From: UBA6054 sp964522095
Lineage (GTDB): Bacteria > Planctomycetota > Phycisphaerae > Phycisphaerales > UBA1924
Assembly: GCA_964522095.1 (NCBI GenBank)
Contig: CAZFSO010000015.1
Coordinates: 1-40,925 of the forward strand
Reading direction: 5' to 3'
DNA length: 40,925 nucleotides
The notes under the pieces are model-generated. The model did not search any database and was not told the origin of the DNA. It worked only from the letters and a program-made list of their open reading frames with translations. Position numbers and translations under genes: made by a program. Shown one piece after another: positions 1 to 8,020 of this stretch (positions are counted from its first letter, which is position 1; the number at the start of each line of letters is the position of its first letter).

Positions 1-1
1 G

Positions 2-42
2 TTCGGGCAGTCCTCGCTGGACGTGCCCGGGACGGGAGCACC

Positions 43-46
<4 letters not shown>
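2..46 (+). CDS. 3' tail of an unidentified ORF (partial)
   Basis: An open frame enters from the window edge and ends at TGA 44-46. Only about 14 codons are visible (ending DVPGTGAP), too few to identify. Its stop overlaps the GTG of the next frame in a GTGA arrangement, a common sign of translational coupling, which is why I list it. It lies left of the suspected chimeric junction and may not belong to the same genome as the rest. Confidence 0.3.
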
Positions 47-532
<486 letters not shown>

Positions 533-538
533 GGGGGC

Positions 539-745
539 GGACCGGCGGTCGGGAGAGGCCGGCTGGAAGCCGGCCCCACCAAGGCGGAGGCGTGCGGGGC
601 GGACGGCTCGGTCGAAGTTGGGGAGGGCGCAGAGGTCCGCGGCGACGGCGCGGGCGTCGGGGCCGCTGACGCGGATCAGGGCGCGGGCCGAGCGTCCGGG
701 TGGCGAGGCGACGGCGGCGATGGTGTCGCCGGCGTGCACGGTCAC
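539..745 (-). CDS. mnmE: MnmE (tRNA U34 modification GTPase), N-terminal fragment
   Basis: MnmE, with MnmG, modifies the wobble uridine of certain tRNAs in the cytoplasm. The first ~56 residues match the family's N-terminal tetrahydrofolate-binding domain: DTIAAVASPPGRSARALIRV followed by SGPDA. After residue 56 the frame passes into a GAGFQPAS-coding palindrome and then G-rich junction sequence, so the G domain and C-terminal Cys are absent here. Start: GTG at 743-745 overlaps the yidC stop (GTGA); a second GTG at 737-739 is possible. The yidC-mnmE order is a classic conserved arrangement. The gene is probably intact in the organism and broken here by assembly. Confidence 0.8.
557..575. repeat. 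Palindromic GGCTGGAAGCC-type element
   Basis: GGCCGGCT (557-564), loop GGA, AGCCGGCC (568-575) form a perfect 8-bp stem. On the minus strand it reads in frame within mnmE as GAGFQPAS, directly after residue 56. From general familiarity, short palindromes with a GGCTTCCAGCC core are dispersed in many planctomycete genomes. Here it sits where MnmE's conserved sequence should continue, so it is either an in-frame insertion or part of the assembly fault. Confidence 0.6.
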
Positions 746-2877
746 TTCTTCTTGCGCTTGCCGCGCTTGTCGGGGATGACGGGCGGGCGTCCGCCGTGGG
801 CCTGGGCGTGGAGGCGCTTCTGTGCCTCGGCGGCCTCGGTCAGGCGGCCCATGAAGCCGGGGCCTTTGGCCTGGCGCTCGGCGCGGATCTTCTCGGGGTC
901 GAGCAGGCCGTGCTTGTTCATGTGGGCGCGGATCCACTTGTGCTCGCCGATGCCCATGGCCGAGTTGGTGATGAAGTACAGGGCCAGGCCGGAGGGGGCG
1001 GCGTACATCATCAGGGGGAACAGCACGACCATCATGACCTTGATGATCTTCTGCTGCTGCTCCTGCTCGGGGGTCATGGCGGCGGTGGTCGGGGGCGTGA
1101 GGAACTTCTGGTGCACGTAGAAGACCACGCCGAGGAGGATGGGCAGGATGTTGATCGCGGTGACCGAGCCCCACAGCGCGAACGAGAAGTGCATGAAGCC
1201 GGGCAGGGGGATGGCCTGGTCGGGCTGGGAGAGGTCGGCCAGGAACTGCCAGCGCCCGCCCGAGACGGTCTGGAAGACGCCGTAGAAGCCGGCCTCCTGG
1301 CGCAGTTCGATGGCGAAGAACAGCGTGGCGTAGAGGGCGATCCAGACGGGCGACTGGAGGAACATGGGCAGGCAGCCGAGCATGCCGGCGGGGTTGATGC
1401 CCTCCTCCTTCCAGAGTTTGGCCATCTCCTGCTGGAGTTTCTTGGGGTCGTCCTTGTACTTTTCCTTGAGTTTGGCCTGCTTGGGCGCCATCGCCTGCAT
1501 CTGCACGCCGAACTTCTGCATGCGGATCTGCGACCAGCGGGTGACCGGGTGGAGCACCGCGCGGACGAGCACCACGAGCAGCATGATGGCCACGGCCCAG
1601 TCGCCGGAGACGGCGTGGAAGAGGCGCAGCACGCCCATCAGGGCGTCGGTCAGCCACGCGAAGGTGCACGGCGCGCACCACCCGCCGAGGTTGTAGACGA
1701 CCATGTCGGGCACGCGGAGCGAGGCGAGCACGGGGTCCTGGCGCATCGTGGGGCGCGACATCGGCCCGGCGTAGACCCCGAACGAGGTGGTCGACGACGC
1801 GCCGGGCTCGATGACCGCGTGCTCGCCGTTGAAACGCAGCACCGCGACGGTGTTCGGCGCCGCCGCGGCGGGGTTGAGGACCAGTCGGTCGACGGCGCCC
1901 AGGCCGGTGAGCAGTTTGTCTTCCGGCGCGGTCACGGCCGAGGGGTCGAAGACCGGGTGCACGACGACCGCGAAGTAGCGGTCGGAGAAGGCCAGCCACG
2001 AGAGGCGCTGGCCGCGCTCCTGCGAGCGGGCGTTGGGCCAGACGGGCCGGGAGAGGGGGTAGGCCTTGACGCCGGTGCTGGTGGCGGCCTTCTTGCCGAG
2101 CAGTTCGGTCCGGGCGGCCAGGCGGTCGTCGACCAGGACCGTCTGGTCGTTGAGTTGGCGTTCGGGCGCGTTGAGGTAGCCGTAGCGGAAGCGGCGCTTG
2201 TCGCCGGCGTAGTTGTTCTCGGCCTCGGGCAGGTCGATGGGGCCGGTCTGGACGAGCCGGGCCGAGACCGGGCGCCCGGAGACGTTGTCCAGCGTGGTGG
2301 TGACGGTGAAGCCGTAGCGGTCCTGGCCCTTGAGGGCGTAGGCGCGGGTGACGCGGAGCAGCGGCGACCCGTCGGCGGCGTCGACGTGGGCGACGAACAC
2401 GCCCGGGGCTTGCTGCGACCAGATCGGCCGGTCGGCGCCCGCGCCGCTGAGGCTGACGAACTGGCCGTCGATCTCGACGCCGAGCACGGCGAAGGGGATC
2501 GCGGCGTAGCCGAGCACGCGCTCGGACTGCAACTCGATGTGGCTCTGGTGGCGCACGGTGTTGTACGCGTCGGGCAGGGTCAGCCGGGCCACGCCCGCGC
2601 TGAGGGGCGTGAACTCCAGGTGGGCCCTGTCGGAGCCGTCCTCGGAGCCCAGCGGGATCGGGTCGAACGGCTCGGCGGGGCGCGGGCGCGGGGCGTTCGC
2701 GCCGGGGGCGGCCTGCGGCTCGGGCGCGTCGGGCGCGGGCGACATCTGCGTCGGCGGCTCGGCCGGCGGCGCGTCCTGGGCGGCCGACGGGGCCGCCAGC
2801 AGCGAGACGAGGGCGGCCACGGCGCACGCGAGGCGGCGGACGGGCTGGGACAGGCCGGTGTTGGATTCGTGGGGCAT
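742..2877 (-). CDS. yidC: YidC membrane protein insertase
   Basis: 711 aa; inserts and folds inner-membrane proteins alone or with SecYEG. From the N terminus: a hydrophobic segment (about residues 14-33) ending SAAQ-DA that looks like a cleavable signal peptide, a Pro/Ala-rich linker (35-75), a large periplasmic P1 beta domain (about 80-390), then the conserved membrane core. The core holds the groove arginine in VLVRAVLHP, a charged cytoplasmic coiled region (KEKYKDDPKKLQQEMAKLWK), GCLPMFLQSPVW, and the final helices with APSGLALYFITNS. It ends in a basic KRGKRKKK tail, as in ribosome-binding YidC tails. ATG 2877 avoids overlap with the upstream gene. It lies between the phosphoesterase gene (20 nt) and mnmE (GTGA overlap), forming an operon. 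Confidence 0.95.
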   Translation of the reverse strand: MPHESNTGLSQPVRRLACAVAALVSLLAAPSAAQDAPPAEPPTQMSPAPDAPEPQAAPGANAPRPRPAEPFDPIPLGSEDGSDRAHLEFTPLSAGVARLTLPDAYNTVRHQSHIELQSERVLGYAAIPFAVLGVEIDGQFVSLSGAGADRPIWSQQAPGVFVAHVDAADGSPLLRVTRAYALKGQDRYGFTVTTTLDNVSGRPVSARLVQTGPIDLPEAENNYAGDKRRFRYGYLNAPERQLNDQTVLVDDRLAARTELLGKKAATSTGVKAYPLSRPVWPNARSQERGQRLSWLAFSDRYFAVVVHPVFDPSAVTAPEDKLLTGLGAVDRLVLNPAAAAPNTVAVLRFNGEHAVIEPGASSTTSFGVYAGPMSRPTMRQDPVLASLRVPDMVVYNLGGWCAPCTFAWLTDALMGVLRLFHAVSGDWAVAIMLLVVLVRAVLHPVTRWSQIRMQKFGVQMQAMAPKQAKLKEKYKDDPKKLQQEMAKLWKEEGINPAGMLGCLPMFLQSPVWIALYATLFFAIELRQEAGFYGVFQTVSGGRWQFLADLSQPDQAIPLPGFMHFSFALWGSVTAINILPILLGVVFYVHQKFLTPPTTAAMTPEQEQQQKIIKVMMVVLFPLMMYAAPSGLALYFITNSAMGIGEHKWIRAHMNKHGLLDPEKIRAERQAKGPGFMGRLTEAAEAQKRLHAQAHGGRPPVIPDKRGKRKKK

Positions 2878-2897
2878 GGTCGTGTGTCGGAGCGCGG

Positions 2898-3677
2898 TCA
2901 GCGGCCTTCGAAGAGGCGGTCGCCGAGGAAGTTGTTCAGCTCGGGGATGGCGTGGATCTTGTCGGCCGTCGCCTTGATGTCGTACTCGACCCGGACGAAC
3001 TCGACCTGGCCGGGCGAGAGGATGACGTACGAGGCCCTTGGGTCGAAGTCCCGGGGCTGGCCGACCGAGCCGACGTTGACGATCGCCTTCTCCGTCGGGA
3101 TGAACTTGTACACCCGCGCGTCGCCCAGTTCGGTCGGGGGGTAGAAGTCCGGCTCGTCGGAGAACACGCCGGGCACGTGGGTGTGGCCAACCAGGGCCAC
3201 CCGCTCGACCCGGTCGAAGATGGCCTCGAGTTTGTCGGGCTGGTCGGCGGCGTCGTCGGGGAAGATGTACTCGTTGACCGGCCGGCGCGGGGACGCGTGG
3301 ACCGCCAGGACCGGCGTGTCGTCGCCCAGCAGGGTCTCGACCTTGCGCACGGGCAGGCGCCCCAGATACTCGTAGCGCTCGGACCGCTTCTTCTCGTCCG
3401 GCTCGGCGTCGAAGACGGCCCGTGTCCAGAAGGCGGAGGCCTCGGCCGAGGGGTTGAAGTTGGTCGGCTCGTAGAGCACGCCGAAGTCGTGGTTGCCCAT
3501 CAGGGCCCAGGCGCAGTGCTCGCGGACCAGGTCGACGCACTCGAGGGGCTCGGGCCCGTAGCCGACGATGTCGCCCAGGCAGACGATTTTCTCGACCCCG
3601 CGGGCGGCGATGTCGGCCAGGACGGTGCGCAGCGCTTCGGCGTTGCCGTGGATGTCGGAGACGACTGCGGTGCGCAC
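2898..3677 (-). CDS. Calcineurin-like metallophosphoesterase
   Basis: 259 aa. It carries the full dinuclear-metal motif set: DIHGN (D8, H10), GDIVGYGP (D36), GNHD (N62, H63), VHASP, and GHTH. It resembles the YfcE/MJ0936-like group, which hydrolyses phosphodiesters; the substrate cannot be read from sequence. No signal peptide, so probably cytoplasmic. Start is GTG at 3675-3677. It heads a minus-strand operon with yidC and mnmE and is divergent from clpP1. Confident of the family, not of the substrate. Confidence 0.9.
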   Translation of the reverse strand: MRTAVVSDIHGNAEALRTVLADIAARGVEKIVCLGDIVGYGPEPLECVDLVREHCAWALMGNHDFGVLYEPTNFNPSAEASAFWTRAVFDAEPDEKKRSERYEYLGRLPVRKVETLLGDDTPVLAVHASPRRPVNEYIFPDDAADQPDKLEAIFDRVERVALVGHTHVPGVFSDEPDFYPPTELGDARVYKFIPTEKAIVNVGSVGQPRDFDPRASYVILSPGQVEFVRVEYDIKATADKIHAIPELNNFLGDRLFEGR

Positions 3678-3749
3678 GGACGGATCTCTCGGCGGGTGAA
3701 GGGTTTACGCTCGACCTCGCCGGTGGCGGGTGGCCGGGGCGGGATGGCA

Positions 3750-3778
3750 ACTGTAGAGAGGGGCCCGGGGTGGGGCAA
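3750..3778 (-). promoter_or_regulatory. Candidate promoter of the phosphoesterase-yidC-mnmE operon
   Basis: On the minus strand TTGCCC (3778-3773) and TACAGT (3755-3750) are separated by exactly 17 nt, each matching 4 of 6 sigma70 consensus bases. The predicted leader is about 65 nt. The 298-nt divergent region 3678-3975 holds no gene I can support. Confidence 0.4.
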
Positions 3779-3830
3779 CGCTCGGCGGGCGCCGGGTCGG
3801 CCCCGGTCTTTGGGGGTTGATGCCGGCGCG

Positions 3831-3836
3831 TATCAT
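3831..3836 (+). promoter_or_regulatory. Candidate -10 element for clpP1-clpP2
   Basis: TATCAT lies about 140 nt upstream of the clpP1 ATG in otherwise very GC-rich DNA. I see no convincing -35 at the right spacing. Weak support. Confidence 0.3.
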
Positions 3837-3975
3837 GCGGCGTCGGGATCCGGCCGATGGAATGCCGGGACCGTCCGGCGGGTTTGGCGGCGCATGCCGG
3901 CGAGGTCGCGGGCGGGAAGAACGAGCACGGACCCAGCCCGCGGCGAGCCGCGCGGCGAAGACCAGGGATGGACGC

Positions 3976-4584
3976 ATGGCCTCAGCCTCTGTGAGCTACC
4001 AGCGAACGCGCGAGATGACGATCGACGAGCTGCTGCTCGAGAACCGGATCGTCTTCCTCATCGGCGAGATCAACCACGCCAGCGCGGCGCGCGTGATGAT
4101 GCAGATGCTCTACCTTGAGAACCAGCGTCGCAACCAAGAGATCAGCCTGTACATCAACAGCCCCGGCGGGGCCGTCGACGACACGCTGGCGCTCTACGAC
4201 ACCATGCGGTTCATGTCCTCGCCGGTGGCGACCTTCTGCATCGGGCGGGCGTACTCGGGCGGGGCGCTGCTGCTGACGGCCGGCACCAAGGGGCGCCGGT
4301 TCATCCTGCCCCACGCCAAGGTGATGATCCACCAGCCCTACGGCGGGGTGACCGGCCAGGCCGAGGACATCCGCCTGCAGGCCGAGCAGATCATCAAGAG
4401 CAAGCAGATCCTCACCGGGATCATCGCCCGGCACACCGGGCAGGACATCGAGCAGGTGCGCCTCGACTCGGAGCGCGACAAGTACTTCAGCGCCGAGGAG
4501 GCCAAGGCGTACGGGCTGGTCGACGAGGTGCTCACCGAGCCCCCGAAGGACGTGGCCGTCAACACAGGCAGCCCGACGGCCTGA
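3976..4584 (+). CDS. clpP: ATP-dependent Clp protease proteolytic subunit (ClpP1-type)
   Basis: 202 aa, normal ClpP length. ClpP forms tetradecameric barrels that degrade proteins fed by ClpX/ClpA-type ATPases. The triad is present: S94 in CIGRAYSGGA, H119 in KVMIHQPYGG, D168 in the ERDKYFSAEEA region. The nucleophile motif differs from the canonical GQAASMGA, and lies beside a canonical paralogue. ATG 3976 has AGGG upstream. The next clpP starts 83 nt downstream on the same strand, suggesting a mixed ClpP1P2 particle as known in actinobacteria and Listeria. No clpX or tig follows. Confidence 0.92.
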   Translation: MASASVSYQRTREMTIDELLLENRIVFLIGEINHASAARVMMQMLYLENQRRNQEISLYINSPGGAVDDTLALYDTMRFMSSPVATFCIGRAYSGGALLLTAGTKGRRFILPHAKVMIHQPYGGVTGQAEDIRLQAEQIIKSKQILTGIIARHTGQDIEQVRLDSERDKYFSAEEAKAYGLVDEVLTEPPKDVAVNTGSPTA

Positions 4585-4667
4585 CCGACCGCCGTCCCCC
4601 CCTCCCCGCTCCCGCCGACCGCCCCGGACGATCCACGCGACCCACCAACGAAGGGCACGGAAGACCG

Positions 4668-5306
4668 ATGACCAGTTCCCACTCCCACTCGCACGCCGCC
4701 AGCACCCTCGTCCCGATCGTGGTCGAGCAGTCCGCCCGCGGCGAGCGCGCGTACGACATCTTCAGCCGCCTGCTCAAGGACCGGATCGTCTTCGTGACCG
4801 GCCCGATCATGGACGAGATGGCCAACCTCGTCGTGGCCCAACTCCTGTTCCTGGCCAACGAGGACGCGGCGGCCGACATCCACATGTACATCAACTCGCC
4901 GGGCGGCAGCGTCACGGCGGGCCTGGGCATCGTGGACACGATGAGTTTCGTCCGCCCGCACGTGTGCACCTACATCATCGGGCAGGCGGCCAGCATGGGC
5001 AGCGTGATCGCCGCCTCGGGCGAGAAGGGCAAGCGCTACGCCCTGCACAACAGCCGCAACCTGATGCACCAGCCCCTGCTGTCGGGGATCATGGAGGGCC
5101 AGGCGACCGACATCGAGATCGAGGCCAGGGAGATGCTCCGCCTGCGCGACCGGCTCTACGAGATCTACGCCAACGCCACCGGGCAGGACAAGGAAAAGAT
5201 CCACCGCGACTGCGACCGCAACCTGTGGCTGGACGACAAGGAGATGGTCGAGTACGGCCTGATCGACCGCGTGCTCAAGTCGATGCCCAAGACCAGCGAG
5301 GACTGA
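4668..5306 (+). CDS. clpP: ATP-dependent Clp protease proteolytic subunit (canonical ClpP)
   Basis: 212 aa with a His/Ser-rich N-terminal extension (SSHSHSHAAS) and canonical motifs: YINSPGGSV, S109 in GQAASMGS, H134 in NLMHQPL, D183 in the DCDRNLWLDDKE segment. It is the second gene of the clpP pair and is followed 25 nt later by a strong intrinsic terminator, so the pair looks like a complete two-gene transcript. Probable partner of the upstream divergent ClpP in one particle. Confidence 0.94.
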   Translation: MTSSHSHSHAASTLVPIVVEQSARGERAYDIFSRLLKDRIVFVTGPIMDEMANLVVAQLLFLANEDAAADIHMYINSPGGSVTAGLGIVDTMSFVRPHVCTYIIGQAASMGSVIAASGEKGKRYALHNSRNLMHQPLLSGIMEGQATDIEIEAREMLRLRDRLYEIYANATGQDKEKIHRDCDRNLWLDDKEMVEYGLIDRVLKSMPKTSED

Positions 5307-5330
5307 GCCCGCGCTCCACCAACGAACCGG

Positions 5331-5364
5331 AGCCCGGGCCGTCGGTCCGGGCTTTTCCTTTTTT
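5331..5364 (+). terminator. Rho-independent terminator after clpP2
   Basis: AGCCCGG (5331-5337), a 9-nt loop and CCGGGCT (5347-5353) form a 7-bp GC-rich stem. A T-rich tract (TTTTCCTTTTTT pattern) follows directly. Confidence 0.85.
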
Positions 5365-5600
5365 GAACGCGGAGGTCGCGGAGGGCACGCGGAGGGCGCG
5401 GAGGACGGAGAGGACTTTTTCAACGCGAGGTCACGAAGGACGCGAAGGGGTGTCGGGCCAGTGTCAGATGGCCGGCTGGTTCAAGAGTTTACTTTGGGTC
5501 AAGAGGAGGGCAGGTTCGATCAAACCGTCGAGATCTTCGGGATCTTCGCGGTCTTCGCGGTCTTCGCGTTGAAGAGATCTTCTCCGCGCTCTGCATGAAC
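5365..5600. repeat. Inverted pair of degenerate tandem repeats (GCGGAGG / GCGAAGGAC type)
   Basis: The left block (5365-5450) has repeated GCGGAGG units, then CTTTTTCAACGCGAGG, then ACGAAGGACGCGAAGG. The right block (about 5531-5600), read on the minus strand, has the same order: GCGCGGAG, CTTCAACGCGAAG, then CCGCGAAGA repeats. About 80 nt without a recognisable feature separate them. This belongs to a CACGAAGGACACGAAG-like family that I know from general experience of planctomycete and verrucomicrobial intergenic DNA. It fills the region between the convergent clpP2 and exchanger genes and could fold into a long hairpin. Confidence 0.7.
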
Positions 5601-5631
5601 TTTGCGGGCTATGCGTGCCTTCTTCTCCTGC

Positions 5632-6606
5632 TCAGGCGGACAGGTACAGGTACGCCACGTACCCGACGTAGACGGCCAGCATCAGCCCGCCCTCCACGCG
5701 GCTGAGGCGCGAGCCCGAGCGCATGAAGAAGGCCAGCGCCACCGCGCTGCCGATCATGAGGGGGGCGTCGAGCACGAAGATCTGGGGCGCGATCGCCTGG
5801 GGGCGCACCGCGGCGGTGACCCCCAGGATGCCCAGCAGGTTGAACACGTTCGAGCCGAGCACGTTGCCCACGGCGATCTCGGACTGGCCGCGGATCGCCG
5901 CGATCACCGAGGTGAACAACTCCGGCGCCGAGGTGCCCACCGCCACGATGGTCAGGCCGATGACCAGTGGCGGCACGCCCATGGCCAGGGCGATGTCGCT
6001 GGCCGAGCGCACCAGCACCCAGGACCCCCCCACCAGCAGCGCCAGGCCGGCGGCGATGAGCAGCAGGCTGACAAGCGTGCGCGGCTGACGCTCGGGGCTC
6101 AGGCCGACCTCGCGCTGGATCTCCTCGGTCAGCGCGGCCTGCCGGGCCGCCTCTTCCTTGCGCCCGGTCAGGTAGCCGCGCCAGAGGTACACCGCGAGCA
6201 GGGCGATCATGGCCAGGCCCTGCCAGCGGGTGACGACGTCGCCGGTCGCCAGCGCGATCAGCGGCACGAACGACACGGCGATCACCGCCATCAGGTCCCA
6301 GCGGATCAAGCGCATCTCCATCGCGATCGGGCGGATCAGGGCGGTGACCCCCAGGATGAGCAGCACGTTGCAGATGTTGGACCCGACGACGTTGCCGACC
6401 GCGATGTCGCCGGAGCCGCGCAGGGCGGCGATCAGCGACGTGGACAGTTCCGGCGTCGAGGTGCCGAAGCCGACGATCGTCAGGCCGATGAAGAACGCGG
6501 ACACGCCGGCCCGCTGCGCGATCGCGACGGCCCCGCGGACGAGCAGTTCCGCGCCGCCGGTGAGGATCAGCAGGGACACGACCAGCAGGGCGACGGAAAG
6601 CAGCAC
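5632..6606 (-). CDS. Na+/Ca2+ (K+-dependent-type) exchanger, CaCA family
   Basis: 324 aa, about ten membrane helices. The two inverted alpha repeats are plain: GFGTSTPELSTS with GNVVGSNICN in the first half, and AVGTSAPELFTS with GNVLGSNVFN in the second. The acidic Glu in each TPEL/APEL motif is the family's cation-binding residue. The halves are joined by a charged cytoplasmic loop (about residues 145-180). It resembles YrbG-like calcium/sodium antiporters. Start is GTG 6606 with GAGGAG 6 nt upstream. Single gene, convergent with clpP2. Confidence 0.92.
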   Translation of the reverse strand: MLLSVALLVVSLLILTGGAELLVRGAVAIAQRAGVSAFFIGLTIVGFGTSTPELSTSLIAALRGSGDIAVGNVVGSNICNVLLILGVTALIRPIAMEMRLIRWDLMAVIAVSFVPLIALATGDVVTRWQGLAMIALLAVYLWRGYLTGRKEEAARQAALTEEIQREVGLSPERQPRTLVSLLLIAAGLALLVGGSWVLVRSASDIALAMGVPPLVIGLTIVAVGTSAPELFTSVIAAIRGQSEIAVGNVLGSNVFNLLGILGVTAAVRPQAIAPQIFVLDAPLMIGSAVALAFFMRSGSRLSRVEGGLMLAVYVGYVAYLYLSA

Positions 6607-6736
6607 GGGGGCTCCTCTCTGGTGGCCCGGCTCGGCGAGCCGGACGAGCGGACGATGCTACCGCGTCGTGCGGGCCGGTGACAGGCGGGCCGCGGCGCGG
6701 TAGGCTGGGCGGGTCCCTACACACAGGAGACCGACC

Positions 6737-7318
6737 ATGATGACCGACCTGCTCGCGCTCTGGCTGCCGATTCTGGTGTCCGCGGTGGCGGTGTTCTTCG
6801 CCAGTTTCGTCTTCTGGGCCGCCACGCCCTGGCACCACAAGGACGTGAAGGTCGTGCCGGACCCCGAACGGGCGGACGCGACGATCGCCTCGCTGCGCCT
6901 GCCGCCGGGGTTCTACATGCTGCCCAACACGCACGACAAGGCCGAGATGCGGTCCGAGGCGTTCGCCGAGCGGGTGCGCCGGGGCCCGTGGGCGACCATC
7001 AACGTCTTCCCGGGCCGGCCGAACATGGGGCGGAACTTGGCGCTGTCGTTCCTGGCGGTGCTCGTCACCTCGATCGTGGTGGCGTATCTGGCTGCGGCGA
7101 CGCTGGGGCCGGGCGCGGACGGCTCGAAGGTCTTCCAGGTGACGTGCACGGCCGCGGTGCTCGCGTACGCCTTCGGCGGGATGCTCAACGCCGTCTGGTT
7201 CGGAAAGCCGGTCGGGTGGATCCTGCGCGATTTGGTGGACGCGCTGGTGTTCGCGCTGATCACCGCGGCGTGCTTCGTCCTGATGTGGCCCGACGGACCC
7301 GCCATCCCCGGTGTGTGA
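6737..7318 (+). CDS. Conserved-looking membrane protein of unknown function
   Basis: 193 aa. There are four predicted membrane helices: residues ~4-28, 96-120, ~127-150 and ~158-182. Between the first two is a soluble loop of about 65 residues containing ATPWHHKDVKVVPD and RLPPGFYMLPN. No enzyme motif recognised. ATG at 6737 (or the next codon, also ATG) follows CACAGGAG, a good Shine-Dalgarno. The HAD gene begins 18 nt after its stop, so they are probably co-transcribed. Function unknown. Confidence 0.75.
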   Translation: MMTDLLALWLPILVSAVAVFFASFVFWAATPWHHKDVKVVPDPERADATIASLRLPPGFYMLPNTHDKAEMRSEAFAERVRRGPWATINVFPGRPNMGRNLALSFLAVLVTSIVVAYLAAATLGPGADGSKVFQVTCTAAVLAYAFGGMLNAVWFGKPVGWILRDLVDALVFALITAACFVLMWPDGPAIPGV

Positions 7319-7336
7319 GCCGCCAATGATCCCGGC

Positions 7337-8020
7337 GTGGAACGCCCCGGGCTGGTCATCTTCGATTGCGACGGCGTGCTGGTGGACACCGAGCCGGTGG
7401 TCCAGCGGGTGCTCGCGGACTGGCTGACCCGGCACGGCTGGGCGATCACGCCCGAGGAATCCGCCCGCACCATCAAGGGCACGCACATCCTGGACATCCA
7501 GAAGATGGCCGAGGAACGGGCCGGCCGGGCCATCCCGGGGTTCGTCGAGGGCTACCGCCGGGCCATGTTCGAGGCGTTCGAGGAGGGCATCCCCGAGATC
7601 CCCGGCGCGGGGGCGGTGCTGGACCTGCTCGACGCCGAGGGCGTGGCGTGGTGCGTGGGGTCCAACGGCCCGCACGTGAAGATGGACGCCTCCCTCCGCT
7701 CGGCGGGCCTGTGGGACCGGTTCGAGGGCGTCCGGGCGGGCCGAGTCTTCTCCGCCGACGACGTGGGCGAACCCAAGCCCTCGCCCCGCCTGTTCCTGCA
7801 CGCGGCCGAGCGGATGGGCTTCGAACCCGCGGCGTGCGTGGTGGTGGACGACTCGCCCCAGGGCGTGCTGGCCGCCCTTGCGGCCGGCATGCGCATCATC
7901 GGCTACGAGGACCTGACCCCCGCCGAGCGCCTGCTCGACGCGGGCGCGGAGGTCGTCATGACCCGGCTGGACGAACTGCCCGCGCTGATCGGCCTGACGG
8001 GCGGCGTGCGGGCGTCCTAG
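7337..8020 (+). CDS. HAD-superfamily phosphatase, beta-phosphoglucomutase-like subfamily
   Basis: 227 aa. Motif I FDCDGVLVDTEP (nucleophile D10, acid/base D12), motif II Ser in VGSNGP, motif III Lys in EPKPSPRLF, motif IV VVDDSPQG. The helical cap lies between residues ~15 and 90. This is a class I cap HAD, most like small sugar-phosphate phosphatases or mutases; substrate not deducible. Start GTG 7337. The gene ends tail-to-tail with the MDR gene, both stops lying in one CTAG at 8017-8020. Confidence 0.88.
   Translation: MERPGLVIFDCDGVLVDTEPVVQRVLADWLTRHGWAITPEESARTIKGTHILDIQKMAEERAGRAIPGFVEGYRRAMFEAFEEGIPEIPGAGAVLDLLDAEGVAWCVGSNGPHVKMDASLRSAGLWDRFEGVRAGRVFSADDVGEPKPSPRLFLHAAERMGFEPAACVVVDDSPQGVLAALAAGMRIIGYEDLTPAERLLDAGAEVVMTRLDELPALIGLTGGVRAS

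Noticed and set aside
700..3144. An 814-codon plus-strand frame opposite yidC
   Set aside because: Low-complexity Gly/Ala/Val/Asp-rich antisense of yidC with no recognisable domain.
5365..5600. CRISPR array
   Set aside because: Repeats are short, degenerate and contiguous, without uniform spacers; no cas genes.
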